Source of the DNA: Nitrosomonas sp. | Lineage (GTDB): Bacteria > Pseudomonadota > Gammaproteobacteria > Burkholderiales > Nitrosomonadaceae | Reading direction: 5' to 3' | Length of the DNA: 64,000 bases | Assembly: GCA_019635215.1 (NCBI GenBank) | Contig: JAHBZZ010000016.1 | Location: 1-64,000, forward strand | Part shown: positions 45,986-55,482 of the stretch, piece by piece | Numbering within the stretch: position 1 is the first letter of the stretch | How the letters are laid out: each line of letters begins with the position of its first letter | Notes under the pieces: generated by a model | Databases searched by the model: none | What the model was told of the DNA's origin: nothing | The model's input: the letters and a program-made list of their open reading frames with translations, nothing else | Position numbers and translations under genes: made by a program

Positions 45986-47422
45986 TTAATAACGATACAT
46001 TTCCGGCTTGTAAGGACCGTTTTTATCCAGACCAAGGTATTTTGATTGCTCATCAGTCAACGCTGTCAGTTTCGCACCCAATTTATCCAGATGTAATCTG
46101 GCAACTTTTTCATCTAGATGTTTAGGCAGCACATAAACGGCTTTCTGATAATTATCACCATTACACCAAAGCTCAATTTGCGCCAGAACCTGATTAGTAA
46201 ACGAACTTGACATGACGAACGATGGATGACCGGTTGCACAGCCGAGATTAACCAGCCTGCCTTGCGCCAATACAATGATTCTGCGCCCCGTCGGAAAAAT
46301 AATATGGTCAACCTGAGGCTTGATATTTTCCCATTGATACTTCTGCACAGCGGCAATATCAATTTCCGAATCAAAATGTCCAATATTGCACACAATCGCC
46401 TGATTTTTCATGTTCAGCATATGATCGTGTGTGATCACTCTCAAATTCCCTGTCGCTGTCACAAAAATATCGGCTTTATCACAGGCATCATCCATCGTAA
46501 CGACACGATAGCCTTCCATCGCGGCCTGCAATGCACAAATCGGATCAATTTCTGTAATCCATACCGTCGCGCCAAGACCACGCAGCGATTGCGCACAACC
46601 TTTACCCACATCGCCATAGCCGCAGACCACCGCGATTTTACCGGCAATCATTACATCGGTAGCGCGTTTGATGCCGTCGACCAATGACTCCCGACAGCCA
46701 TACAGATTATCGAATTTCGATTTAGTCACAGAATCATTCACATTAAATGCTGGGAACGGCAATTCACCTTTCTTTTGCATCTCGTAGAGACGATGCACAC
46801 CGGTAGTGGTTTCTTCGGTTACGCCATGGATATCCGCAAGTTTCTTCGAATACCAGTCAGGTTCAATGGCGAGTTTCTTTTTAATTGAAGCATATAAGGC
46901 ACGCTCTTCGTCATTGGCAGGATTGGCGATAACCGTGCCATCTCGTTCAGCCTTACTGCCCAAAATCAACAGCAAGGTTGCATCGCCACCATCATCGAGA
47001 ATCATATTGGCATTGCCGGGCTTGCCATGCATAGTCCACTCGAAAATACGGTGCGCATAATCCCAGTAATCATCGAGTGATTCCCCCTTATACGCGAAAA
47101 CCGGGATACCTCGTCCCGCTATTGCAGCAGCAGCATGATCCTGTGTGGAATAAATATTGCACGATGCCCAGCGAACCTCGGCACCCAGCGCAACCAGTGT
47201 CTCAATCAATACCGCTGTTTGAATTGTCATGTGCAGTGAGCCTGCAATCCGCGCACCTGCCAGTGGTTTTTGACTGGCATATTCTTCGCGCACAGCCATT
47301 AAACCGGGCATTTCGGTTTCTGCTATGGCGATTTCCTTGCGGCCCCATTCGGCCAGTGAAATATCCGCAACTTTATAATCCGTGAAATTACTGCTTGTAT
47401 CAGCATCTAGTACAGCGCTCAT
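45986..47422 (-). CDS. ahcY: S-adenosylhomocysteine hydrolase
   Basis: A 478-residue SAH hydrolase with the NAD site [18 protein letters not shown] and the C-terminal [11 protein letters not shown]. It includes the insertion of about 40 residues seen in many bacterial enzymes. It splits SAH into adenosine and homocysteine, removing the inhibitor formed by methyl transfer. An SAH riboswitch precedes it, and GGAGA provides translation start eight bases before the ATG. Confidence 0.97.
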   Translation of the reverse strand: MSAVLDADTSSNFTDYKVADISLAEWGRKEIAIAETEMPGLMAVREEYASQKPLAGARIAGSLHMTIQTAVLIETLVALGAEVRWASCNIYSTQDHAAAAIAGRGIPVFAYKGESLDDYWDYAHRIFEWTMHGKPGNANMILDDGGDATLLLILGSKAERDGTVIANPANDEERALYASIKKKLAIEPDWYSKKLADIHGVTEETTTGVHRLYEMQKKGELPFPAFNVNDSVTKSKFDNLYGCRESLVDGIKRATDVMIAGKIAVVCGYGDVGKGCAQSLRGLGATVWITEIDPICALQAAMEGYRVVTMDDACDKADIFVTATGNLRVITHDHMLNMKNQAIVCNIGHFDSEIDIAAVQKYQWENIKPQVDHIIFPTGRRIIVLAQGRLVNLGCATGHPSFVMSSSFTNQVLAQIELWCNGDNYQKAVYVLPKHLDEKVARLHLDKLGAKLTALTDEQSKYLGLDKNGPYKPEMYRY

Positions 47423-47445
47423 CGTCTATCTCCTATAATCACTTG

Positions 47446-47520
47446 GAACGAGCGCCGTTGTTACCTTATCCACACAACTGAGCCTCACGGAATATCCCGC
47501 TGCAGCGCTCCTCAGTACAG
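47446..47520 (-). ncRNA. S-adenosylhomocysteine (SAH) riboswitch
   Basis: On the ahcY mRNA leader: P1 arms ACTGAG (47516-47511) and CTCAGT (47482-47477), the conserved core GAGGAGCGCTGCAGCGG and GAGGCTCAGT, then GGCGCTCGTTCC. The GAGCGC of the first part (47510-47505) pairs with GCGCTC (47455-47450) to form the pseudoknot that defines the SAH riboswitch class of beta- and gammaproteobacteria. It raises expression when SAH accumulates. The class is known; the match here is by eye. Confidence 0.92.
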
Positions 47521-47579
47521 TGGAAAAATAATCTACATCCTGGTCAAAAAAATCAAATCAGTATAAATCCGCACCCACA

Positions 47580-48743
47580 TCAGATACCCGCATCTGCTCG
47601 CAATTGCTCCGCCTTATCCGTCGCTTCCCAGGTAAAATCGGCCTCTGTACGACCGAAATGACCGTATGCCGCCGTTTTTGTATAAATCGGCCGTAGCAGA
47701 TTTAACGCATGGATAATCGCCCGTGGACGTAAATCAAAATGCCTGTCAATCAACTGGACAATTTTTTCATCAGAAACCCGACCTGTGCCAAATGTGTTGA
47801 CCATCAACGAAACCGGTTTCGCTACACCGATCGCATAGGCAACCTGGACTTCACATTGATGAGCAAGACCCGCAGCAACGATATTTTTGGCCACATAACG
47901 ACCCGCATAAGCCGCTGAGCGATCGACTTTAGAAGGATCCTTGCCGGAAAAAGCACCGCCACCATGTCGAGCCATGCCGCCATACGTATCTACGATGATC
48001 TTGCGCCCGGTCAATCCGCAATCTCCCATTGGGCCACCCACCACGAAACGTCCTGTCGGATTTACCAGATAACGTGTCTGCTCATTCAGCATTTCCTGCG
48101 GCAAAACCGGTTTGATAATTTCTTCGATCACGGCCTCGGAAAGATCCTTATGCGCAATATCGGGATTGTGTTGCGTTGAAATGACAACTGTTTCAATGTA
48201 TCTAGGCTTTCCATCCTGGTACCTGACCGATACCTGCGACTTCGCATCCGGGCGCAACCACGCCAGTTTGCCGCCCTTCCTCAAAGCCGCCTGACGCTCA
48301 ACCAGACGATGCGCATAATAAATCGGCATTGGCATCAGTTGCGGTGTTTCGTCACAGGCATAGCCGAACATCAATCCCTGATCACCGGCCCCCTGATCCA
48401 TTTCTTCTTCTTTTGAGCGATTGACGCCTTGAGCGATATCAGGAGACTGTTTATTGAAAGCAGTCAGAACCGCGCAGGTCGTTGAATCAAAACCAATATC
48501 AGAACTTGTATAGCCGATATTACGTACTGTTTCACGCGCTATCACGTTATAATCGATCGTAGCATGTGTTGTAATTTCACCGGACAATACGATCAGCCCC
48601 GTGCTGCACATCGTCTCGCAAGCAACCCGGGCATTTTCATCTTGGTCCAGGATGGCATCAAGCACAGCATCTGAAATCTGATCCGACACCTTATCCGGAT
48701 GCCCTTCAGATACAGACTCGGAAGTAAAAAGATAATTACTCAT
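47580..48743 (-). CDS. metK: S-adenosylmethionine synthetase
   Basis: A 387-residue MetK with [29 protein letters not shown] and [19 protein letters not shown]. It makes SAM from methionine and ATP. Length and motifs are normal. It is located upstream of ahcY in the same direction; the SAH riboswitch lies between the two genes, so ahcY can be controlled separately. No SAM riboswitch was found upstream of metK. Confidence 0.97.
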   Translation of the reverse strand: MSNYLFTSESVSEGHPDKVSDQISDAVLDAILDQDENARVACETMCSTGLIVLSGEITTHATIDYNVIARETVRNIGYTSSDIGFDSTTCAVLTAFNKQSPDIAQGVNRSKEEEMDQGAGDQGLMFGYACDETPQLMPMPIYYAHRLVERQAALRKGGKLAWLRPDAKSQVSVRYQDGKPRYIETVVISTQHNPDIAHKDLSEAVIEEIIKPVLPQEMLNEQTRYLVNPTGRFVVGGPMGDCGLTGRKIIVDTYGGMARHGGGAFSGKDPSKVDRSAAYAGRYVAKNIVAAGLAHQCEVQVAYAIGVAKPVSLMVNTFGTGRVSDEKIVQLIDRHFDLRPRAIIHALNLLRPIYTKTAAYGHFGRTEADFTWEATDKAEQLRADAGI

Positions 48744-49100
48744 TGTTATCCTTATTGATTTAAAAACCGTTTATTATAGCAAACCCCTAATCTTAAAAAC
48801 ACCGCTGAACAAACCCACTCGAGCACTGCTTATGACAATGCCCCATAACATCTTCTATTTCTTTCCTGAAGCCATCGAACTTGATCCGGGCTACGTATGG
48901 ATTAAATAGAACAAGCTGCCAGCAACAATAATAGCGACAAATATAACCAATTGATTTAGCATTAAATCCATATCGCCACAGATTACTTCACGCAAGTATG
49001 TGTCTATTACTTGTCTTCAATATAAAATATTCTGTATAATTAAAGGTTTTTTAGATTCGCATCATTTAGAAACAAAGACAAAGGTAAACGGATAAAATTT
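48744..49100. promoter_or_regulatory. Divergent metK / rpsP control region with sigma-70 promoter
   Basis: A good promoter for the rpsP operon lies at 49011-49040: TTGTCT, 18 bases, TATAAT, followed by transcription start region about 50 bases before the rpsP ATG. The rest is AT-rich; the metK promoter was not identified. A 26-codon minus-strand frame at 48891-48971 could encode a single membrane helix (MDLMLNQLVIFVAIIVAG) but lacks a good ribosome-binding site. Confidence 0.6.
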
Positions 49101-49373
49101 ATGGTTATTATTAGATTGGCACGCGGTGGCGCAAAGAAACGTCCTTTTTACAGCATGGTTGTTGCAGATTCACGTAACGCCAGAGATGGTAGATTTATTG
49201 AACGCGTAGGATTCTATAACCCAAGAGCAACAGGCGGCGAAGAAAAGTTGCGCATTCACATAGATCGTGTCAATTTCTGGCAATCTAAGGGGGCTCAGCT
49301 ATCGGAAACAGTAAACAGGCTGATCAAGCAGTCTAAAGCAATCCCGGAAGTATCGGCACCAGCCAATAACTAA
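49101..49373 (+). CDS. rpsP: 30S ribosomal protein S16
   Basis: A 90-residue S16: [20 protein letters not shown] with [12 protein letters not shown]. It is an assembly protein of the small subunit. First gene of the conserved rpsP-rimM-trmD-rplS operon, transcribed from the promoter at 49011-49040. Confidence 0.98.
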   Translation: MVIIRLARGGAKKRPFYSMVVADSRNARDGRFIERVGFYNPRATGGEEKLRIHIDRVNFWQSKGAQLSETVNRLIKQSKAIPEVSAPANN

Positions 49374-49395
49374 AATAAATGATTTCAGTGGATCC

Positions 49396-49911
49396 ATGGT
49401 TATTATGGGTCATGTTACCGATGCTTTTGGCATTCGCGGCTGGATAAGAGTTTATCCGTATACCGGGCAAGTTGATAACTTGCTGAATTATAAAAGCTGG
49501 TGGCTCGGTAAAGAAAACAAAAACTGGTACCCAATACAAATCATAACCGGACGCCAAAATGGAAATTTTCTGGATGCCAAGCCGGAGAATTGCAACGATC
49601 GAAATCAGGCACTTTTATTTAAAGGCATGCAAATTGCAATCCCACGAGCGAATTTACCTAGACTACCGGATAACGGAGATGAAGGTTATTACTGGTCGGA
49701 TTTGGTTGGTTCAGAAGTCATCAATTTAAATAACGAAAAACTTGGTATGGTTGTCGGTTTGTTCAAAACAGGTGCAAGCGATGTATTACGCATACAAGAT
49801 GACATTGACAGAGAAAAAGAATTGCTGATTCCATTTATTGAACAGAAATTTATAATAAAAGTTGAATTGGATTACAACCGAATTATCGTTGACTGGGAAA
49901 AAGATTACTAG
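49396..49911 (+). CDS. rimM: Ribosome maturation factor RimM
   Basis: A 171-residue RimM with the N-terminal barrel (MGHVTDAFGIRGWIRVYPYT) and the PRC-like second domain (YYWSDLVGSEVINLNNEKLG, ending IVDWEKDY). It binds S19 during maturation of the 30S head. It follows rpsP by about 20 bases. Confidence 0.96.
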   Translation: MVIMGHVTDAFGIRGWIRVYPYTGQVDNLLNYKSWWLGKENKNWYPIQIITGRQNGNFLDAKPENCNDRNQALLFKGMQIAIPRANLPRLPDNGDEGYYWSDLVGSEVINLNNEKLGMVVGLFKTGASDVLRIQDDIDREKELLIPFIEQKFIIKVELDYNRIIVDWEKDY

Positions 49912-49941
49912 ATTAGCTGAATACTGATGCAATAATATTTC

Positions 49942-50730
49942 ATGCCTTACGAATGCGATGTTGTTACATTGTTTCCAGACATGTTTAACGCTATCACGCA
50001 GTTTGGCGTAACAGGTAGAGCTTGTGAAAATAGTATTTTTCATTTGAACACATGGAATCCGCGTGATTTCACGTCGGATCGTTATCGTACAGTGGATGAT
50101 TATCCTTACGGCGGCGGCCCCGGCATGGTAATGAAAGCTCAGCCACTTGAAGACGCAATCGTTAACGCAAAAAAGAGACAACAACAAATTGGTATTGCCA
50201 AACCGGAAGTTATCTATCTTTCTCCACAAGGACAGCGACTTGATCATCAATTGGTGACACGATTAAGCAAATCTTCTGGGGTAATTATGCTGTGCGGTCG
50301 TTACGAAGGTGTTGATGAACGCCTGATTATTCGTCAGGTTGATACTGAAATCTCAATCGGTGACTATGTTTTGTCAGGGGGCGAACTGGCTGCCATGGTA
50401 TTGATTGACAGCATAGTTAGATTGATTCCAGGTACGTTGGGCGACCCGGAATCGGCATCGCAGGATTCGTTTGCAAACGGATTGCTAGATTACCCGCACT
50501 ACACACGTCCTAAGAAATATTACGGCGGTAATGTTCCTGAAATATTATTATCAGGGAATCATGCTAATATCCGCCGCTGGCGTTTGCGACAAGCATTGGG
50601 TAAAACATGGCTGAAACGCCCGGACTTACTGGAATTAAAAGTGACGCAAGGTATGACAGAAGAAGAAGAAAATCTACTGGAAGAATTTAAAGAAGCTTGC
50701 AAAGATCACGAACAGATTGATTTTAAATAG
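49942..50730 (+). CDS. trmD: tRNA (guanine-N1)-methyltransferase
   Basis: A 262-residue TrmD, a knotted SPOUT enzyme: [45 protein letters not shown] and [18 protein letters not shown]. It methylates G37 of tRNAs to prevent frameshifting. Length is normal. Third gene of the operon. Confidence 0.97.
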   Translation: MPYECDVVTLFPDMFNAITQFGVTGRACENSIFHLNTWNPRDFTSDRYRTVDDYPYGGGPGMVMKAQPLEDAIVNAKKRQQQIGIAKPEVIYLSPQGQRLDHQLVTRLSKSSGVIMLCGRYEGVDERLIIRQVDTEISIGDYVLSGGELAAMVLIDSIVRLIPGTLGDPESASQDSFANGLLDYPHYTRPKKYYGGNVPEILLSGNHANIRRWRLRQALGKTWLKRPDLLELKVTQGMTEEEENLLEEFKEACKDHEQIDFK

Positions 50731-50739
50731 GAAAATATT

Positions 50740-51165
50740 ATGAATATCATTGATCAATTAGAAGCTGAAGAAATAAGTCGTTTGAATAAAAATATCCCCG
50801 ATTTCGCGCCGGGCGATACGGTTGTTGTAAGTGTCAATGTGGTAGAAGGTAACCGTAAACGTGTACAAGCCTATGAAGGTATTGTCATCGCGAAACGCAA
50901 TCGCGGTCTGAATTCTGCGTTTACAGTCCGAAAAATATCAAGCGGCGAAGGTGTTGAACGCACATTCCAAACTTACTCTCCACTCATTGCAGGCATAGAA
51001 GTAAAACGCCGCGGTGATGTACGACGCGCAAAACTTTATTACTTAAGAGCCCGTTCAGGCAAGTCTGCAAGAATTCGTGAAAAACTGCCCGCACGCGTGA
51101 ACAAACGATTGACAACAAATCCTTCAAATAAAAGCGCTACAGAGCAGAGCGAAGCTACTGAATAA
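50740..51165 (+). CDS. rplS: 50S ribosomal protein L19
   Basis: A 141-residue L19 ([58 protein letters not shown]). The C-terminal tail of about 25 residues is longer than in E. coli L19. It sits at the bridge between subunits. Ten bases after trmD; a GGAAAA site lies before the ATG. The operon ends at a strong terminator. Confidence 0.97.
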   Translation: MNIIDQLEAEEISRLNKNIPDFAPGDTVVVSVNVVEGNRKRVQAYEGIVIAKRNRGLNSAFTVRKISSGEGVERTFQTYSPLIAGIEVKRRGDVRRAKLYYLRARSGKSARIREKLPARVNKRLTTNPSNKSATEQSEATE

Positions 51166-51211
51166 ATCTTTCCAAGAAAATATGCTTGTATCAAACTCCA
51201 AGTAGTGCAAT

Positions 51212-51258
51212 AAAAATATCGCCTTTGCTGCAAATTAATAGCAAAGGCGATATTTTTT
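51212..51258. terminator. Bidirectional Rho-independent terminator
   Basis: An 18-bp stem (AAAAATATCGCCTTTGCT and its complement) with a ten-base loop and T-runs on both strands. It ends the rplS operon on the plus strand and the arsC-like gene on the minus strand. Confidence 0.93.
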
Positions 51259-51281
51259 AGCCTGTAGTCAAATAATTCTAT

Positions 51282-51629
51282 TCACAGTAATTCCCTGACA
51301 TTTTCCGGTGGTCGACATATTTTTGCTTTATCACCGCGCACCACAATGGGGCGCTGCATCAGATCAGGATTCTCGATCATCGCATTGATTAAAGCATCAT
51401 TTGATATTGAGTCCAGATCCAAATGGCGCGCGGCCAATTCGTCTCTACGGAGAATATCGCGTGGCGACAAATCAAGTTTCTGTATTAATTCACGTAATTT
51501 ATCCGCAGTTAAAGGCGTCTCATAGTAATTAACAGACTCATAATCCTGCCCACTTTCATTGAGTATCGCCAATGTACTTCTGCACTTACTGCACGTCGGT
51601 TTCTGATAGATTGTTATCTTGTCACTCAT
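51282..51629 (-). CDS. ArsC/Spx family reductase
   Basis: A 115-residue thioredoxin-fold protein with the N-terminal motif PTCSKCRSTLAILNESG and the arsenate-reductase-like RPIVVRGDKAKICRPPENV. It belongs to the glutaredoxin-dependent ArsC family (ArsC/YfgD type). The nucleophilic cysteine is C12 (TCSKC), and the conserved arginine RPIV is present. Whether the substrate is arsenate or another is unclear, as no ars genes are nearby. Confidence 0.88.
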   Translation of the reverse strand: MSDKITIYQKPTCSKCRSTLAILNESGQDYESVNYYETPLTADKLRELIQKLDLSPRDILRRDELAARHLDLDSISNDALINAMIENPDLMQRPIVVRGDKAKICRPPENVRELL

Positions 51630-51676
51630 GTTATGAACTTTGCTCCCAGCATAGGAAAATGATCAAAATATTCGTG

Positions 51677-52204
51677 TTATCTGATACCGCATTCATCGGA
51701 AATCGCTTTATGCGCTGCCGATGATCCTTTCAATCCATAGGTATCCGTTGTCAAGGTACCACGAGAAGAAGTCCCTTGAACCACCAATGCACTACCACGT
51801 TTTATCGCATCCGCCAGCCTATTATCCGTATTTTGATCTGGCGCCCATGCTGAATCATCCTGCGTAAAGAGTTTAAATGTCTGATTATTGACTTTAACAG
51901 TCGCTTCACTACCAGCCCGATAGGCATAACCGGCGATATAACTGAAAACATTTCTGCTGTTTTCAGCCGGGCGATGTGTTATCAGTGCAAAAATATCGCC
52001 GCGCTTGCTGTAATTTCCTTCATCCTTCTTGGGCTGGCTGACCATATAGCAGACTTTACCATTGTTCTCCATGAATACATAAGCCTTCCAGTCGCCATAC
52101 TCTCCCAATAATCTTGGCTCGGAAGCCTGAACTGTGCCGGTAATGCCACTCAACATAACTGCAGCACTCATCAGCAATAACTTACTCATTTGTCGATACT
52201 TCAT
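51677..52204 (-). CDS. Invasion-associated locus B (IalB) family periplasmic protein
   Basis: About 175 residues from the ATG at 52204, with a signal peptide (ending TGTVQASEP). The core with YGDWKAYVF, CYMVSQPKKDEG, and the end KAISDECGIR matches IalB-type proteins; two cysteines may form a disulfide. Best known from Bartonella, but common in free-living bacteria, where its role is unknown. It is downstream of a small cysteine-containing DUF2024 gene. Confidence 0.85.
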   Translation of the reverse strand: MKYRQMSKLLLMSAAVMLSGITGTVQASEPRLLGEYGDWKAYVFMENNGKVCYMVSQPKKDEGNYSKRGDIFALITHRPAENSRNVFSYIAGYAYRAGSEATVKVNNQTFKLFTQDDSAWAPDQNTDNRLADAIKRGSALVVQGTSSRGTLTTDTYGLKGSSAAHKAISDECGIR

Positions 52205-52289
52205 ATTACAAACCTTGAGATTGATAAGATCATCGGGCACATATAAAAAATGCCCTCCTTCCAGAAGATACGAATTTTATTAGATTGAA

Positions 52290-52553
52290 CTACACACACC
52301 CTTCCATTTTATAAATGTAATAGCCATTCCGGTTGATTGCGTCGACAACTTCCTGCGGCATACCCCGACTGTCCGTATGACAGAATCTGCACTCTTTGGT
52401 AGTTACCGCAGCTTCATTTTCATCGATAGAAGAAAGCCACTCCTTAGCATATTCGATAGCCTTCTGGTCGTCTTTAACGGCAATAAACACATCGAAATGC
52501 ATAATATGTCCGTCTTTAGCTTTTACATAGGTATCATAAACATGAATTTGCAT
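52290..52553 (-). CDS. DUF2024 family protein
   Basis: An 87-residue protein starting at the ATG at 52553 (MQIHVYDTYVKAKDGHIMHF), which has an AAGGA site. It shows the DUF2024 pattern with KEWLSSI and CRFCHTD (CxxCH) and a C-terminal GYYIYKMEGC. The function is not known. The longer frame upstream is not supported. Confidence 0.85.
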   Translation of the reverse strand: MQIHVYDTYVKAKDGHIMHFDVFIAVKDDQKAIEYAKEWLSSIDENEAAVTTKECRFCHTDSRGMPQEVVDAINRNGYYIYKMEGCV

Positions 52554-52731
52554 TATTGTTACATCCTTAATATAAATTTCAAATTGAATCATCATGGCGG
52601 CATGCTTCACACGACAACAATGCAGCCCGTTTTTATTTATCAATACCGGATTACTATATCAATTAATCCGTCATACTGCTACGGTAATAAATGGATCTGT
52701 AGGGATAAAAATACAAAAGAAAATACCTAAT

Positions 52732-53421
52732 TTAATTATCTTTCCTGCGCGCTACAAGCACACCGTCACGTGTCGGATTGATAAAAGCATCGAATTCGGG
52801 ATCATCAAAAATAAGCCTGTTATGTTCCACAATGGCTTCTGTCCATCCTAGTTCGATATCGGTATATACTTCTGCGGCTACGCGGCCATGCCAAAGCACG
52901 TTATCTGCAATATAGAGTCCGCCCGGACGAATCCTTTCCTTAGCCAGACGCCACACTTCAGGGTAACCACCTTTATCTACATCGTTATAACAGATATCAA
53001 AAATACCCTCGGTCTGAACAAAAACATCCTGTGCCATACCCACATTGAATGTTACCCGGTCCCAAAGACCTGCTGAAGCAAGAAATTGCTCTGCGCGTGT
53101 TTTATTTTCATACTTACCGTCACTGCAAATAACCTGACCACCCTCGCCAACCGCACGTGCAAACCAGTAGGCGGAATAACCATAACCGCTGCCAAACTCA
53201 AAAACGCGCTTCGCACCAATCATGGTTGCCTGCGTTTCGAGAAAAATACCGACCAGTCTATTGACAATTGGAAAGCTTCTCTGCCTCGCCAATTCTTCCA
53301 TTTCCAGCAACACAGAATCATCTGTTTTTCCGACCAAGCCCCGCATATAAGCCTCTATCGCTGGATGTACCGGAATAATAACATCAGGATTTTCTGATGT
53401 CGGTTTTTTTAAATCAGACAT
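52732..53421 (-). CDS. Class I SAM-dependent O-methyltransferase
   Basis: A 229-residue methyltransferase with the motif I VFEFGSGYGYSAYWFARA, the acidic loop FDICYNDVDKGGYPEVW and LYIADNVLWHG, the pattern of the catechol/caffeoyl-CoA O-methyltransferase family (metal-dependent). The substrate is unknown. It lies downstream of glycan genes on the same strand, but 60 bases from the ligase gene stop, so membership of that operon is uncertain. Confidence 0.9.
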   Translation of the reverse strand: MSDLKKPTSENPDVIIPVHPAIEAYMRGLVGKTDDSVLLEMEELARQRSFPIVNRLVGIFLETQATMIGAKRVFEFGSGYGYSAYWFARAVGEGGQVICSDGKYENKTRAEQFLASAGLWDRVTFNVGMAQDVFVQTEGIFDICYNDVDKGGYPEVWRLAKERIRPGGLYIADNVLWHGRVAAEVYTDIELGWTEAIVEHNRLIFDDPEFDAFINPTRDGVLVARRKDN

Positions 53422-53482
53422 TCTCTCCTCCTCGCTCTGGAAATTTATTCCTCTTCCTTTTACATGTTACACGCAACAGCAC

Positions 53483-54679
53483 TCACAATCGCGATTTTTG
53501 CCAGCTGATCGCGATTGCAGTAATCACCAGCAATAAAACCGGCATGCGGGCAAAAATCAAGAAAGTTTCGGTCAATCCCGAGAAAAACACAAAACTGACC
53601 ATTGCAATCGCCGGCAAGCTCATCCGGTTTTGCTCTAAAGTTCTGTACCACGCCCATAACAGATACATGAATGACGCTATCCCCATCATGCCTAAATGCA
53701 TACCGATTTCTATCCAGTCATTATGATAATGTGATGTCTGCTGAAAAATGGGCAAATTCGCGTAAATTCCGTTTTTATAGTATACAACCGTCTGATCAAA
53801 ATACTGCTCCGGCGCACCAGTACCATGTCCGAAAAAAGGTTTTTCTGCGATGCCCTGCAACCCCACATCCCACAGTGCAAGACGATAACCGATACTATTG
53901 TCGTAGTAATCCTGCCGGATGTTCTCAAAATCAAACCTGGCCTGCGCCCATCTCTCTGAAATTACAGGGCTGGTATAAGCAAATACGATCGCCACCAACA
54001 CCAGTAACCCCGCAATCTGCGCAACGGCACGTAACGACACTCGAAAGTAAATCACCAATACAGTCATCTGCGTAACCAGTGTCGCCAACAGAAAACTGCG
54101 CGCACTTTGCTGGAATTGTAAAAACAACAACACCAGTGCCAAAGAAAAAAACAGTATCTGTATGATTCTATTCCGGCTCATGCAGGCACAGCAGCATAAA
54201 AAAACACTGCCGATACCGAGCAGCGCCGAAAAAGTCAGATAAGTCATATTGAACAGCGGTATACCCTGTTGCTGCTCAACCAGCCAGGCATGAAGTCCGG
54301 CAAACAGCACCAGGCAAAATCCCGTACCTGCGGCCCCCGTAGCCCAGGGCAAGCGCTGCCGATTGAGTAACCCCAGAAAAGGAATATAAGTCAGCAGCAG
54401 CAGATATTTTGTCCATTTATGCCGCCCTTCCGCAAAGGTTTCCGCCCAGAACAACCCCAACAGTAAGAAAAAACAAAAAATACCGATGGCCCGCACTAAC
54501 GGTTCTTTCAGTAAAGACCATAATCTCCTGTACCCATCGTCCAGCAACCATGCCAGCACCAGCAGAACAACAAGAAGTGTGTACAAGATGCTGAACCACA
54601 AACCAATGCAGAAAGCGACCAGAACAGATCTGATCAGCATTTCCTGCTGAAACGCATTTAATCGTATAAAACCTGACAA
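53483..54679 (-). CDS. O-antigen ligase-like (WaaL/Wzy_C) membrane protein
   Basis: A 398-residue protein with about ten to twelve hydrophobic helices and one large periplasmic loop (about 265-330) containing RLALWDVGLQGIAEKPFFGHGTGAP then SHYHNDWIEIG, the signature of the O-antigen ligase/Wzy superfamily, which joins glycans to lipid A-core or polymerises them. The annotated first codon is TTG; an internal ATG at 54640 is an alternative. It belongs to the minus-strand glycan cluster. Confidence 0.88.
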   Translation of the reverse strand: MSGFIRLNAFQQEMLIRSVLVAFCIGLWFSILYTLLVVLLVLAWLLDDGYRRLWSLLKEPLVRAIGIFCFFLLLGLFWAETFAEGRHKWTKYLLLLTYIPFLGLLNRQRLPWATGAAGTGFCLVLFAGLHAWLVEQQQGIPLFNMTYLTFSALLGIGSVFLCCCACMSRNRIIQILFFSLALVLLFLQFQQSARSFLLATLVTQMTVLVIYFRVSLRAVAQIAGLLVLVAIVFAYTSPVISERWAQARFDFENIRQDYYDNSIGYRLALWDVGLQGIAEKPFFGHGTGAPEQYFDQTVVYYKNGIYANLPIFQQTSHYHNDWIEIGMHLGMMGIASFMYLLWAWYRTLEQNRMSLPAIAMVSFVFFSGLTETFLIFARMPVLLLVITAIAISWQKSRL

Positions 54680-54723
54680 AGCAGCCGGATCAATAAAAAA
54701 TGTCTGACACTTTCACACAATCA

Positions 54724-55482
54724 TTAGCGTTCAAATATAAAACAAGTCTCACCCCAGTTCCGGGTCGTTTTATGCTTGACCTGAAAGCCCGCTACTTGCA
54801 TTAACTGCACCGCTTCCTGTTGCTCCTCAGCCGTGCCCAGTTCAATAATCACCGAAACAAGCCGCGGATTCCGCAGTACATTTTCGGCGCCCTGTAGGAT
54901 GGAAATCTCAATGCCATCCACATCAATCTTCATATAATTGGGATAAGGAAATCCCCACTTACCGCACAAATCATCCAGTGTTACACCAAACATACCCTGA
55001 ATATGCGTTGCCGGAATCTTCATGTTCCGGATATCTTCCCGGCCAAACTGGGAGCGATTTCCACCCGGAATAAATTTCGGGATATACAATCTGGAAAATT
55101 CGGTCTTGCCTGAAACCGCAATGCAATATGAAGAAATGATTTCAGCCAGATTATTGATAAAGATATTCTTATTCAGAGAATAATAATTATTGCTTTGCGG
55201 CTCAAACGCAAAGACCCGCACCGATGCGCCATATTTTTTTGCCGGATACAGGGAATACTGGCCGATATTCGCGCCAATATCAAAATAACAGGTATCCGGC
55301 TTGAATCGATCGAGCCAGTCCAGTGTATCCGGTTCCTTGACCGCGTAAGTCTTCGCGCGCCTGAATACCCGCCAATGATCGACGGCAATACGAATAGGCA
55401 ACCCCCTCACACTGGTTTGGGTGAAACCACCGATTAACTGATAAAACGCGACAATACAGTTCTTAAAAAAATTCGCTATCAT
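54724..55482 (-). CDS. FkbM family methyltransferase
   Basis: About 252 residues. The methyltransferase domain has CYFDIGANIGQYSLY as motif I and MKIDVDGIEISILQGAENVL, typical of FkbM enzymes that O-methylate sugars or other hydroxyl groups of secreted glycans. The ATG at 55482 is chosen because GGAGG lies eight bases upstream; two earlier in-frame ATGs exist. It overlaps the end of the upstream glycan gene, implying co-translation. Confidence 0.87.
   Translation of the reverse strand: MIANFFKNCIVAFYQLIGGFTQTSVRGLPIRIAVDHWRVFRRAKTYAVKEPDTLDWLDRFKPDTCYFDIGANIGQYSLYPAKKYGASVRVFAFEPQSNNYYSLNKNIFINNLAEIISSYCIAVSGKTEFSRLYIPKFIPGGNRSQFGREDIRNMKIPATHIQGMFGVTLDDLCGKWGFPYPNYMKIDVDGIEISILQGAENVLRNPRLVSVIIELGTAEEQQEAVQLMQVAGFQVKHKTTRNWGETCFIFER

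Noticed and set aside
44899-48743. SAM riboswitch upstream of metK or metF
   Set aside because: No SAM-class core motif could be found in either leader; only the SAH class is present at ahcY.
48891-48971. 26-codon minus-strand frame with one hydrophobic helix
   Set aside because: No convincing ribosome-binding site; kept only as a note in the metK-rpsP control region.
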